A stretch of DNA of 64,000 nucleotides from Geobacter sp. (GCA_025360785.1 JANYBN010000210.1:1-64000); one strand, 5' to 3'; counted from the first letter of the stretch, positions 46,422 through 55,423 are shown. Numbers and translations are program-made. The notes: generated from the letters alone by a model not told the origin.

Positions 46422-48365
46422 ATGAGTTTAGCAAGCGCAATGAATGTAGGCGTAACCGGTCTTGGAACAAACGCAGAAGCAATATCAGTTGTCGGCAATA
46501 ACATCGCCAACGTCAATACCGTCGGATTTAAGGAAGGCAGAACCATCTTCTCCGACATGTTGTCAGCAAACATCGGCGTCGGGCAGGTTGGCCGTGGCGG
46601 ACAAATACAGGCCGTCCAGAACATGTTTTCCCAGGGCAGCACAGAAAACACCAGCGGTGATAACGACCTGATGATTCAGGGGGAATCATTTTTTGTTGTG
46701 CAGAACAGTGTGGGGACACAATCCTTCACCCGCGCAGGGGCATTTGACTATAACAAGAGTCAAGTGTTGGTTAATCCCGATGGAATGGAAGTATTAGGTT
46801 ACGGCATAACTCAGGCTACCGGCTTATCGAACGGCGTAACAGGCAAAATTGATAAAACCGCCTTTGCAACGCTCGCTCCGAAAACTACCACCTCAGCCAG
46901 TTTCGTGATGAACCTCGATTCAACCGCCAATGCTCCAGGCAGCTCCGTGACCAGCTCAATCCGGGTGGCCGGAGATTTTGGTGCTGCTGCTGCTCCGGCG
47001 GTTACGGCAGCAACATTTTATGATGAATTCGGGAATGCCCAGACTGCAAATATTACCTGGGCACTTCCCGCTGTAGCTGTGCCTCCTTCCAATAATGCTT
47101 ACACCTATTCTATCGCCATTCCCAATGCAACTGCGGGAACCCCCGGCAGCGCCGGCTTTCCGATTACGGGGACGTTAAATTTCCCGACGCCGACGACCAC
47201 TTCGGTCAGCACGACAGTTACACTTAATAATGGCGCCAAACCAATGCCGGTAACATTTGACCTGACGAATATGAAGAATTCCGCAGTAACTACCGCCCCA
47301 ACTATTACGGCCAACGGCGCTCCCATAAAGACAGCGAATGTTGTCTTTAGCGGCGGTACGGCCGCTGGCACGGGAACATTCACAGATACAGCCGGAGTCG
47401 CCTACACCACGGCGATGACCTTTCCGACTCCCACAACCTGGCAGTATGTTATCTCTGATGCGACACCTGCTGTAGTATCAACCATCACCGGAAACTTTGC
47501 CAGCGCAACCAACGGCAAATCCACCTGGGATCAGAGCAGCAGCACCGTCACCATCAACGGCGTATCCCAGCCGGTGATGTTCGACCTGAGCAATGTCACC
47601 ACCGGTGCTACCGCTGTCGCCGTTCGCACCAATGGCTGGGACAAGACCGACCCGGCTGTCACTTCAAACTTTTCGAACAGTACACAGGTCTACGACTCAC
47701 AGGGGAACGCCCATAACGCCACAGTTTACTATAACAAAACCGGCGCCAATACTTGGGACTATCACCTGTCTGTGCCTGATGCCACTTCGATCAACGGAAT
47801 GGCCGGAAATAACGTCCTTAACGGCACCTTGACGTTTGACTCGGCTGGGGTACTCGTCAACCAGATACCTTCCAACGTAAACGGACTCACGGTACAGTTC
47901 CCGGGCAGCGTCGCGTCACAAACCCTCACGCTGGATTTTAATCCAAATGTGTCTACACAGCTGGCCAGTAATTCGGTTGTGTCGTCTCAGAACCAGAATG
48001 GTTATGGCGCTGGAAATCTTATCTCCACCAAGATCGATGACCAGGGCTATGTGAATGCCAGCTATACCAACAATCAGACCCAGCGCATCGCCTTGGTTGC
48101 ACTGGCCAAGTTTGCTTCGGTGGCAGGACTTGAAAAAGCAGGTAGTTCGCTCTTTAATTCAACCGCCAAATCCGGATCGGCTATCATCGGAACGGCTCAA
48201 TTGCAGGGGAGCACGATTTTCACCAAATCACTCGAACAAAGCAACGTCGATATGGCCACGCAGCTTGTCAGCATGATCAAACTGCAACGCGCCTATTCGG
48301 GCAACTCCAAAACCATCACCTCATCAGACGAAATGATGCAGGAGACGTTGAGCCTCAAGCGATAA
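46422..48365 (+). CDS. flgE: Flagellar hook protein FlgE
   Basis: 647 residues. N-terminal SVVGNNIANVNTVGFKEGR and C-terminal LEQSNVDMATQLVSMIKLQ mark an axial hook protein. Between them lie the FlgE beta domains (YDSQGNAHNATVYYNKTG). A long insert of Thr/Ala-rich repeats (about 180-400) contains two related segments, each with FPTPTT and (P)VxFDL(T/S)N. The insert makes the protein larger than most FlgE. GGAGG precedes the ATG. The C-terminal ends of the two flgE products are alike. Confidence 0.92.
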   Translation: MSLASAMNVGVTGLGTNAEAISVVGNNIANVNTVGFKEGRTIFSDMLSANIGVGQVGRGGQIQAVQNMFSQGSTENTSGDNDLMIQGESFFVVQNSVGTQSFTRAGAFDYNKSQVLVNPDGMEVLGYGITQATGLSNGVTGKIDKTAFATLAPKTTTSASFVMNLDSTANAPGSSVTSSIRVAGDFGAAAAPAVTAATFYDEFGNAQTANITWALPAVAVPPSNNAYTYSIAIPNATAGTPGSAGFPITGTLNFPTPTTTSVSTTVTLNNGAKPMPVTFDLTNMKNSAVTTAPTITANGAPIKTANVVFSGGTAAGTGTFTDTAGVAYTTAMTFPTPTTWQYVISDATPAVVSTITGNFASATNGKSTWDQSSSTVTINGVSQPVMFDLSNVTTGATAVAVRTNGWDKTDPAVTSNFSNSTQVYDSQGNAHNATVYYNKTGANTWDYHLSVPDATSINGMAGNNVLNGTLTFDSAGVLVNQIPSNVNGLTVQFPGSVASQTLTLDFNPNVSTQLASNSVVSSQNQNGYGAGNLISTKIDDQGYVNASYTNNQTQRIALVALAKFASVAGLEKAGSSLFNSTAKSGSAIIGTAQLQGSTIFTKSLEQSNVDMATQLVSMIKLQRAYSGNSKTITSSDEMMQETLSLKR

Positions 48366-48381
48366 AATAGTTCTTAAAGAG

Positions 48382-48418
48382 TAAAAAGAGGGCGAGTTGG
48401 TAACTCGCCCTCTTTTTA
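48382..48418. terminator. Strong bidirectional terminator after flgE
   Basis: A 17-bp perfect stem (48382-48398 with 48402-48418) with a GGT loop, starting TAAAAAGAG and ending CTCTTTTTA. It lies 17 bases after the flgE stop and ends the first flagellar block. No gene is seen in the 241 bases before fliL. Confidence 0.9.
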
Positions 48419-48659
48419 TTTGCGTAAGAGATCTCAACAGAAACGTTTTCTCGTTAGCACCAATCCGCTATGTAATGGGTCGGCCACGCAGCATAAAAAC
48501 ACCGCTTATACACTGTAATTGCCAATGCAACATAAAAAAATATCGATATTTTGACTTTGACTATCTCCTTATCCATTTGGCGGTTGCAAAATAGTTGGTT
48601 TCGATTTAAGTATAGTGCTTAAAAAGAACATGATTCATGTCGTACTATTGGAGGATACC

Positions 48660-49241
48660 ATGGCCAAGGAAGATCAGGCGCCGGCAGAAGCAGGAACGGA
48701 AGCTGAAGGCGGCGGCAAAAAAAAGTTGTTCATCATCATCGGCGCTGCGGTAGCTGTCGCATTGATCCTGAGCGTTGCCGCGTTCACTATGATGGGCAAG
48801 GATGATAAAAAGACCAAAAAAGAGGGTGACGTTGCTCAAGCTGAAGGAGCTGCAGCTGGTGGACATGGCGCCGCAGCTCCTGCGCCGGCAGCTGGCGGGC
48901 ATGGAGGCGCTGCAGCCGCGCCAGGGGCAGCAGGCCCATCAGCTAATATTTTTCCGCTGGAGCCATTCATAGTTAATGTTTATGACGGCCAGGAACTGCG
49001 TTACCTCAAGGTAAAGGTTGAGCTGGAAATGGTCAGCCCGGCCATTAAAACAGAGATCGAAGGTAAGCTCGCCCCGATCCGCGATTCAATTCTGATTTTG
49101 CTCAGTGCAAAAACACTTCAGGACATTCAGGATGTCCAGGGCAAAACCACACTCAAAGACGAAATTTTGGGGGCTATTAACAAAAACATCCCTCCTGGCA
49201 AGATTGCCAAAGTATATTTCACAGATTTTGTCGTTCAATAG
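48660..49241 (+). CDS. fliL: Flagellar basal body-associated protein FliL
   Basis: 193 residues: a short cytoplasmic start, one membrane segment (about 22-44), a Gly/Ala/His/Pro linker (about 58-100), then the periplasmic FliL domain (LEPFIVNVYDGQELRYLKV; GKLAPIRDSILILLSAKT). It sits around the stator and supports torque. ATG 48660 has GGAGG just upstream. It begins the second flagellar block. Confidence 0.92.
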   Translation: MAKEDQAPAEAGTEAEGGGKKKLFIIIGAAVAVALILSVAAFTMMGKDDKKTKKEGDVAQAEGAAAGGHGAAAPAPAAGGHGGAAAAPGAAGPSANIFPLEPFIVNVYDGQELRYLKVKVELEMVSPAIKTEIEGKLAPIRDSILILLSAKTLQDIQDVQGKTTLKDEILGAINKNIPPGKIAKVYFTDFVVQ

Positions 49242-49246
49242 GTACC

Positions 49247-50236
49247 GTGGCCGCAATGGAAAAAATCCTTTCAAAAGCTGAGATCGAAGGGCTGCTAAAT
49301 GCGGTTTTCGAGGGTCGTATTGAGCCCGAAAAAGAGCTTGCAAAAGCCGAAGGCGCAATTGCAATCTACGACCTGGTCAACGCGGACACCCAGAAGGGAT
49401 CTGTTCCGAATCTGGATATCATTTACGATGGTTTTATCCGCGCCAACCGGGTCAATCTTTCTAACCGCCTGCGTAAATCCGTAGAAATCAAAAAAATCGG
49501 CGCCCGGTCCTATAAATTTGATGACTTTCTCCAGACGCTACCGTCACCGGTCTGTATGGGCATTTTCAAAATTGAGCCACTAAAAGGCGCCGCTCTGATT
49601 TCTTTTGACAGCACTCTGGTACTGTCACTGGTCGACAGCCTGCTGGGTGGAACCGGCAGTGCCAAGGTGCCAATTGCCAATCGCATGTTCACCTCGATTG
49701 AGTTACGTCTGATGGAGAAGATTGTAGGAGATGCACTGCTGGATCTGGAAAAGGCCTGGGCACCGCTTTATGCCACCCATATGAGCTTGCTGCGGATGGA
49801 GACCAATCCGCGTCTGGTTAATATTGTGCCTCCCGAATATCAGATCGTAACAATGACATTAAAGATTCAGATTGATGACATATCCGGCAATATGATGTTT
49901 GCAGTGCCGTTCATGACTATCGATCCGATTCGCGAAAAGCTCAAGACAGGTGCGCAATTTGACCTGATGGCGATCGATCCGCAGTGGTCATCACGTCTAT
50001 CTTCTGAAATAATGGAAGCTCCGATGGAGACAACGGTAGAGATGGGCAATGCCAGCATAACCCTGCGGGAGTTGCTGGAGCTGGCTCCAGGCGACACCAT
50101 CATGCTTGACAAACCAAGTTCGAGCAATATGATTGTCAAGGTAGAGGGAGTTCCAAAATTTTTCGGGGTTCCTGGCATCAAGCATGGCAATAAAGCAATT
50201 CAGATCAGCAAGATTTGCGACAAGAGGGGGCAGTAG
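49247..50236 (+). CDS. fliM: Flagellar motor switch protein FliM
   Basis: 329 residues. It opens with LSKAEIEGLLNAV (a start typical of the family), carries the GGxG-like turn GGTG in the CheC-like middle domain and ends with a SpoA/FliN-like domain (ASITLRELLELAPGDTIMLD). It joins FliG to FliN in the C ring and binds CheY-P. The start is GTG 49247 or ATG 49256. It lies five bases after fliL. Confidence 0.95.
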   Translation: MAAMEKILSKAEIEGLLNAVFEGRIEPEKELAKAEGAIAIYDLVNADTQKGSVPNLDIIYDGFIRANRVNLSNRLRKSVEIKKIGARSYKFDDFLQTLPSPVCMGIFKIEPLKGAALISFDSTLVLSLVDSLLGGTGSAKVPIANRMFTSIELRLMEKIVGDALLDLEKAWAPLYATHMSLLRMETNPRLVNIVPPEYQIVTMTLKIQIDDISGNMMFAVPFMTIDPIREKLKTGAQFDLMAIDPQWSSRLSSEIMEAPMETTVEMGNASITLRELLELAPGDTIMLDKPSSSNMIVKVEGVPKFFGVPGIKHGNKAIQISKICDKRGQ

Positions 50237-50535
50237 TGACTGAAACGCCTGAAGAAATTCCAACGTCCCTTGACAAGAAAAGCCTCGACTTCATTCTCGA
50301 CATTCCACTGCAGGTAACGGTCGAACTGGGGAGAACCAAGCTGCTGGTCAAGGACATTCTGCAACTCAACCAGGGAGCGGTTATTGAACTGACTAAACTG
50401 GCTGGTGAACCTCTCGACATTTTCGTCAATTCTAAATTAGTGGCTCGCGGTGAAGCGGTTGTCGTCAACGAAAAGTACGGCGTCCGCCTGGTGGATATCG
50501 TCACTCCTAACGAGCGGGTGGAGAAGATTCTGTGA
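50236..50535 (+). CDS. fliN: Flagellar motor switch protein FliN
   Basis: 99 residues from a GTG at 50236 that shares one base with the fliM stop and has GAGGGGG upstream. A single SpoA domain: FILDIPLQVTVELGRTKLLV, then VARGEAVVVNEKYGVRLVDI, in adjoining family blocks. It forms the base of the C ring. Its stop overlaps the fliO GTG. Confidence 0.95.
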   Translation: MTETPEEIPTSLDKKSLDFILDIPLQVTVELGRTKLLVKDILQLNQGAVIELTKLAGEPLDIFVNSKLVARGEAVVVNEKYGVRLVDIVTPNERVEKIL

Positions 50536-50951
50536 AAGGTGCGGCTTCCGCACTTATTCTCTTCCTACCTTCCATAGCGTCGGCTGCTGACAGCTCCGGA
50601 CAGCAGTTCAGTTTTCTGGCAAGTTTTTTACAGATGATCGCTGCCCTGGCCCTTGTTGTCGGCCTTATCCTGATTACCTGGTATTTTTCCGGCAAACTGA
50701 TGAAAGGTCTCCCCGTTGGCCGTCAGTTGCTTTCAAAGCATATCCGTCTGATTGAAACCCGCTATCTGGGGCCAAAGAAATCTCTTTTGCTGGTTGAAGT
50801 TGGCGGAGTATACCTGCTTCTATCCAGCAGCGATGCAGGTCTGACGCTAATCAAGCAGATCGACATGCTGGAGGAGATCGAAATCATAGAAGAAAAACAA
50901 GTTCAGAGCAGTTTTGCCACACTACTGACTCGATTGAGACAGACACAATGA
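50532..50951 (+). CDS. fliO: Flagellar export protein FliO
   Basis: 139 residues with a GTG start overlapping fliN (GTGA). An N-terminal hydrophobic stretch looks like a signal sequence or first helix (ending ASAADS). A membrane segment follows at about 32-54, then the FliO core (LIETRYLGPKKSLLLVEVGG). It helps assemble the FliP/FliQ/FliR gate. It is a weakly conserved family; order between fliN and fliP supports the call. Confidence 0.88.
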   Translation: MKGAASALILFLPSIASAADSSGQQFSFLASFLQMIAALALVVGLILITWYFSGKLMKGLPVGRQLLSKHIRLIETRYLGPKKSLLLVEVGGVYLLLSSSDAGLTLIKQIDMLEEIEIIEEKQVQSSFATLLTRLRQTQ

Positions 50952-51715
50952 TCACCCCGCATCCGACAAAACGTGTTGTTATTCTCAGCCTAACAGCCTT
51001 GCTTCTGATTGCAGGCGCCGTAGCTTCAGCAGAGCCGATCCCGTTCCCGTCGCTTAATATTGGAGTAGGCACAGCAACCAAGCCGAATGATGTTGCGGTC
51101 ACAATGCAGATCTTCCTGTTACTGACGATCATGTCGCTCGCACCCGGCCTGCTGATCATGACCACTTCTTTCACCCGTATCTCAGTCGTACTTTCTTTTC
51201 TGCGCACCGCCATGGGTACTCAGGCGGCACCTTCCAACCAGGTCATTCTATCGTTATCCATGTTTTTGACATTCTTCATTATGACACCGGTATGGCAGCA
51301 GATAAACAAAGATGCCTACCAGCCCTGGAAGGCACAACAAATAAGCCAGGAACAATTTATCGAGCGGGCCGTCAAACCGGTACGCACGTTCATGCTCTCC
51401 CAGACACGAGAAAAAGACCTGGCACTCTTTGTGAGCCTCTCCAAGCTTCAGAGGCCAAAGAATGCGGCTGACATTCCGACCCTGACCATCATCCCGGCCT
51501 TTATGATTTCGGAACTGCGAACCGCATTTCAGATCGGTTTTCTGATCTATATACCTTTTATCGTTGTTGATATGGTCGTGGCATCGGTACTGATGTCGAT
51601 GGGAATGATGATGCTGCCTCCGGTTATGATTTCACTGCCGTTTAAAATCCTGCTCTTTGTACTGGTTGATGGCTGGGGACTGGTTATTAGCTCGCTCGTA
51701 AAAAGTTTTGATTAG
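50948..51715 (+). CDS. fliP: Flagellar export gate protein FliP
   Basis: 255 residues. It has a cleavable-type N-terminal signal (ending VASAEP), then the FliP/SctR core with SLAPGLLIMTTSFTRISVVL and RTAMGTQAAPSNQVILSLS, and a C-terminal membrane pair (VDMVVASVLMSMGMMMLPP). It forms the pentameric export channel with FliQ and FliR. It overlaps fliO by four bases. Confidence 0.95.
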   Translation: MITPHPTKRVVILSLTALLLIAGAVASAEPIPFPSLNIGVGTATKPNDVAVTMQIFLLLTIMSLAPGLLIMTTSFTRISVVLSFLRTAMGTQAAPSNQVILSLSMFLTFFIMTPVWQQINKDAYQPWKAQQISQEQFIERAVKPVRTFMLSQTREKDLALFVSLSKLQRPKNAADIPTLTIIPAFMISELRTAFQIGFLIYIPFIVVDMVVASVLMSMGMMMLPPVMISLPFKILLFVLVDGWGLVISSLVKSFD

Positions 51716-51725
51716 GTGATACCGA

Positions 51726-51995
51726 ATGACTCCCGAATTAGTCCTACAACTTGCCCGGCGCAGCTTTGAAACCACACTGTTGCTGGCGGCTCCGCTCCTT
51801 ATCGCCAGCCTCGTCATTGGTCTTGTGATCAGTGTTTTCCAGGCAGTTACCTCCATCAACGAGGCAACGCTGGCCTTTGCCCCGAAAATTGTTGCTGTTA
51901 TGATTGCCATGATCATTTTCTTCCCATGGATGATGACCTACATGAGTGACTTTACCCGAGAAATCTATTCATTCATCGCAACCATGAGGCGTTAG
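51726..51995 (+). CDS. fliQ: Flagellar export gate protein FliQ
   Basis: 89 residues with two membrane helices. The motif SVFQAVTSINEATLAFAPK is characteristic. It lies ten bases after fliP and five bases before fliR. Confidence 0.95.
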   Translation: MTPELVLQLARRSFETTLLLAAPLLIASLVIGLVISVFQAVTSINEATLAFAPKIVAVMIAMIIFFPWMMTYMSDFTREIYSFIATMRR

Positions 51996-52000
51996 CCTCC

Positions 52001-52795
52001 ATGTTTTCGCTCCTCCCCTTTCCGTCACCACGCGAAGTCATTTTTTTCATGCTGGTATTAAGCCGAGTGGCCGGTATTTTTGCCGCTCTGCCGGTTTTCG
52101 GCGGTCGCCGGATGCCGCTCCACATCAAGGTAATCACGGTTTCCATGATTACCCTGGTCTGCTTTCCGACACTGTCAGTATCGCTGCCACAGATGCCGTC
52201 CGATGCTTTCAGCCTCGCCCTGCTGGCGTTCAGTGAGGTCATGATCGGCCTGACACTGTCATTGATAACCCAGATCATCTTTGCTGCTGTCGAATTTTGC
52301 GGTCAGATCATCGGCATGCAAATGGGACTAACCATCGCATCCATTATTGATCCCTCCCAAGGCACACAAAACCAGATAATGTCTGTCCTCCTGACACTGT
52401 TCACAACACTGATGTTCTTGTCGCTTAATATTCACCACCTCTTTATCAGAGCTATTATCGACAGTTTCAAGGTGATTCCACTCGGAGGATGGCATCTGAG
52501 TGGGGAACTGGTGAATTTTCTTGTCATGCGTACGGCTGATATTTTCATCATCGGAATCCGTTTGGCCGCGCCTGTTATGGTCGCTTTACTCCTTACCACC
52601 GTTGCGCTCGGCATCATGGCACGCGTCTTCCCGCAAATGAATATATTCATGATCAGTATGCCTCTCAACATCGGCCTGGGGCTGATCATTCTCGGCATGA
52701 CCCTGACGATCTTTTTACATGTTATAGAGGTGTCCTTCGGGCATCTTTCCGAACAGATCACAACACTTTTCCGGCTCATGGCAAAGGGGGGATGA
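52001..52795 (+). CDS. fliR: Flagellar export gate protein FliR
   Basis: 264 residues, about six membrane segments. The family motif GQIIGMQMGLTIASIIDP is clear. It completes the gate with FliP and FliQ. The stop TGA (52793-52795) overlaps an ATG that would be the natural coupled start of flhB but is out of frame (see flhB). Confidence 0.94.
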   Translation: MFSLLPFPSPREVIFFMLVLSRVAGIFAALPVFGGRRMPLHIKVITVSMITLVCFPTLSVSLPQMPSDAFSLALLAFSEVMIGLTLSLITQIIFAAVEFCGQIIGMQMGLTIASIIDPSQGTQNQIMSVLLTLFTTLMFLSLNIHHLFIRAIIDSFKVIPLGGWHLSGELVNFLVMRTADIFIIGIRLAAPVMVALLLTTVALGIMARVFPQMNIFMISMPLNIGLGLIILGMTLTIFLHVIEVSFGHLSEQITTLFRLMAKGG

Positions 52796-52798
52796 CCT

Positions 52799-53872
52799 AC
52801 GTCAGAAGATTCAGACAAACACTCGAAGACCGAACAACCAACCAGCAGAAAACTCGAAAAGTCACGCGAAGATGGCCCGCCGCCGATGAGCCAGATGCTG
52901 ACGACGTCACTCACCCTTCTCACGGGTATCATCAGCCTCTATATCTTCGGCAGCTTCATGATGGACGGCCTAAAGCAAACTACGGTTCAAATTCTGTCAA
53001 CAATCGGGCGCTTCCAGCTAACCGAATCCAACATATATGTTCTTATTCTCAAGTTGTTCGGCACCGTGATACTGCTGATCGCACCTCTGATCATAACAAT
53101 CATAGCTACCGCATTGATCTCCAGCCTGATTCAGGACAAAGGCAGACTTGAGTTCAGGCTGACACGCCTGAAAGTAGACTTCAGTAAATTGAGTCCCATA
53201 AAAGGTCTCGGGCGAATATTCAACAAAGATGGCCTGGTTGAGATGGTAAAATCGCTGCTGAAACTAGCAGTCGTTGCCTGGATCGCCTATGGAGTGCTGC
53301 GTGACGAAATGATGAATATCACTTTTTTGGCAGAAGCTGATATTCAGACTATTTTCAATTTTATCGGCCACATCGCCTTTAAAATCGTCACCCATACGTG
53401 CGGCATTATGATCGTACTGGGTCTGCTCGACATGCTCTATGTCCAGTGGCGCTATACCGAAAACCTCAAAATGACGAAACAGGAGGTTAAGGACGAAAGC
53501 AAAGATTCCGAAGGAAATCCCGAAACCAAGGGTAAAATAAAGAGAATGCAGTTTCAGATGGCTCAACGCCGGATGACCAAAATCATCCCAATGGCGGATG
53601 TCGTTATCACCAACCCGACCCACTATGCCATTGCCTTAAAGTATGATCGGCAAAAAATGGTCGCGCCGGTCGTTCTGGCCAAAGGCGTCGATTTCATGGC
53701 AGAGGCGATTAAGAAGATCGCCCGTGAACACCGTATCACACTGGTAGAAAACCGGTTTCTGGCTCGTGAACTGTATGACCAGGTCAAGGAGAACGAACCG
53801 ATTCCTGAAGCCCTGTACGCGGCAGTGGCGGAAGTTCTGGCGTATGTCTATAAGCTGAAGGGGAAGGTGTAA
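52799..53872 (+). CDS. flhB: Flagellar export switch protein FlhB (start codon problem)
   Basis: The conserved frame begins ACG-TCA-GAA-GAT at 52799 and gives the expected N-terminus (SEDSDKHSKTEQPTSRKLEK), four membrane segments and the autocleavage motif NPTH (N272 counted from 52799). Length from here is 357 residues, normal for FlhB. No ATG, GTG or TTG exists in this frame between the fliR stop and 52886. That ATG would remove the conserved cytoplasmic start. Either ACG is used, or an extra T near 52798 has put the overlapping ATG (52792) out of frame. AAAGGGGGG lies at the right distance for either reading. FlhB controls the switch from hook to filament export. Confidence 0.85.
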   Translation, partial: TSEDSDKHSKTEQPTSRKLEKSREDGPPPMSQMLTTSLTLLTGIISLYIFGSFMMDGLKQTTVQILSTIGRFQLTESNIYVLILKLFGTVILLIAPLIITIIATALISSLIQDKGRLEFRLTRLKVDFSKLSPIKGLGRIFNKDGLVEMVKSLLKLAVVAWIAYGVLRDEMMNITFLAEADIQTIFNFIGHIAFKIVTHTCGIMIVLGLLDMLYVQWRYTENLKMTKQEVKDESKDSEGNPETKGKIKRMQFQMAQRRMTKIIPMADVVITNPTHYAIALKYDRQKMVAPVVLAKGVDFMAEAIKKIAREHRITLVENRFLARELYDQVKENEPIPEALYAAVAEVLAYVYKLKGKV

Positions 53873-53894
53873 CGACGCAGTTTTGATATTAAAC

Positions 53895-54926
53895 CTAGAA
53901 TTGTTTACTCAGCCCCAGGTGGAAGCTCACATCCGGAGCAGAGCCCACCTTAAAATCCTCCGCAACGCCGATGTCCAGCAGACAATCATCCGGGAACCTG
54001 AGAGCCCCCCCGAAAACCGCCATCAGCGGGCTTGTTGAGAGTTCCTGAAGCGAACTGCCGTGATAAAGCGGAGTATTGGCATTTAGTTGAGCCTTGAATG
54101 AAATCCAGGAGGCCGGTCCCCAGCCGAAACCGATCGTTCCAACTGCCGCCAGCGGGTTATGCATTTCACTCAGCACATCACTCCTGGACATGGCAAGTGC
54201 GCCTGCAGATCCGAACAAACCAAGCGAGCCCCAGTCACTGTAACTATTCATACTGCCGCACATCTGGAGCATAAAATCGGTACTGCCGCTCCCGAACAGA
54301 TATGAACTATCACCGGTAGGGAATTTGACGGCCCCTTTGATTGCCACCCTGTCATGGTGCCCCGTTCCGCTTTCATCATAGAGGCTGTATCCTCCGGTTA
54401 TAGCGATATCACCTATCCCGGAACCGGAACTGTCCATACGCAACCTCTGCACTCCATCCTTGCTGTAGCTGAAGTTAATACGATTTTTGGGGGCACTGGT
54501 CCTGCCACCCTGGGGAAGTCCGAATGTGTTGTGCCAGTCTATGATAAAACCGTCGAGAAAACCGCCACCTTGAATAATATAAGGGATTTCAATTCCTGCC
54601 TCCCAGCGCGCTACTACGCCGTAACGGGCCGTAAGGGCTAGTCGGTAGGTTTCGCCATCAAGGGTTATCTGTTCGTGCACACCGTTATTCACCGTATAGT
54701 TACTGGAGAGATCCTGATTCAGTCCGATGCGGAATGCACCGGGTTGGACAATGTCCGATCCGGTGTCGTGCGGCAACCCGTAGATCTGGACCACCGGACT
54801 TAGATTGAAGGTATTAAAGGGCGTAATTTCCATATCTGCAGCGGAAGTCAACCCCGCGGAACAGAGCAGAAAGAGCAATGACAATAAACTCCTGGTGGTT
54901 ACGACAACTTCTAACTTGCTAATCAT
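53895..54926 (-). CDS. DUF3187-type outer-membrane protein
   Basis: 343 residues. A signal peptide (about 1-29, ending LTSA) is followed by a beta-rich sequence ending in F, as in outer-membrane barrels. The segment AGIEIPYIIQGGGFLDGFI and DWHNTFGLPQGGR are what I recall of the DUF3187 family. Function unknown. I chose the ATG at 54926 because it gives a proper signal peptide; the frame stays open further upstream. It is convergent to flhB with 22 bases between. Confidence 0.7.
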   Translation of the reverse strand: MISKLEVVVTTRSLLSLLFLLCSAGLTSAADMEITPFNTFNLSPVVQIYGLPHDTGSDIVQPGAFRIGLNQDLSSNYTVNNGVHEQITLDGETYRLALTARYGVVARWEAGIEIPYIIQGGGFLDGFIIDWHNTFGLPQGGRTSAPKNRINFSYSKDGVQRLRMDSSGSGIGDIAITGGYSLYDESGTGHHDRVAIKGAVKFPTGDSSYLFGSGSTDFMLQMCGSMNSYSDWGSLGLFGSAGALAMSRSDVLSEMHNPLAAVGTIGFGWGPASWISFKAQLNANTPLYHGSSLQELSTSPLMAVFGGALRFPDDCLLDIGVAEDFKVGSAPDVSFHLGLSKQF

Positions 54927-55212
54927 AATTGGCCGTCTTTTCGTCAAACTCCAGAATTGTCTAACCACGATAACGATCCTCCACCTTGGTATCGATGAGA
55001 TGAATGTACTTGTACCACTTGACAAATACCGTGTCAATGAAGCAAGCCCATCTCCAGCAAACACAACTACATGTTATTATTAATATTATCATTTCAAACA
55101 ATGCAGCCCATTCATACATATCCGCTTGAAACGCGTGTCGCAGCGCTTGATTTATTTCTGCGGCAATGAGATAGTGTATCAGATAATTCACACTAGTTGC
55201 AGAGGGGGCACA

Positions 55213-55401
55213 ATGTTTGGTTTTGGCATGCCGGAAATGATAATCATACTGGTCATAGTTCTGGTTGTTTTCGGGGCTGGGAAGCTTCCTGAAATCGGCG
55301 GAGCGCTTGGCAAAAGTATCCGTAACTTCAAAAAAGCGGCAGATGGCAAGGACGAGATCGAGATCAAGCCCAAGAATGAGGATACCGATAAGAAAGCTTG
55401 A
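55213..55401 (+). CDS. tatA: Twin-arginine translocase protein TatA/E
   Basis: 62 residues: a membrane helix at the N-terminus (about 8-22), the [21 protein letters not shown] hinge and amphipathic helix in adjoining family blocks, and a charged tail. It forms the pore of the Tat system for folded proteins. AGAGGGGG precedes the ATG. It is a single-gene unit closed by a terminator. Confidence 0.92.
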   Translation: MFGFGMPEMIIILVIVLVVFGAGKLPEIGGALGKSIRNFKKAADGKDEIEIKPKNEDTDKKA

Positions 55402-55423
55402 TGTTAAAAGAATATTGGAAGCA

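Noticed and set aside
48397-48594. A small 65-codon open frame between flgE and fliL
   Set aside because: It begins inside the terminator stem, lacks a ribosome site and has no protein-like pattern.
52792-53151. A separate 119-residue protein starting at the ATG overlapping the fliR stop
   Set aside because: Its sequence is the out-of-frame reading of flhB and has no features of its own. The ATG itself is of interest only as the probable former flhB start.
52886-53872. FlhB starting at the ATG at 52886
   Set aside because: It would drop about 29 residues that hold the conserved EQPTSRKLEKSRE start of FlhB, and no ribosome site precedes it.
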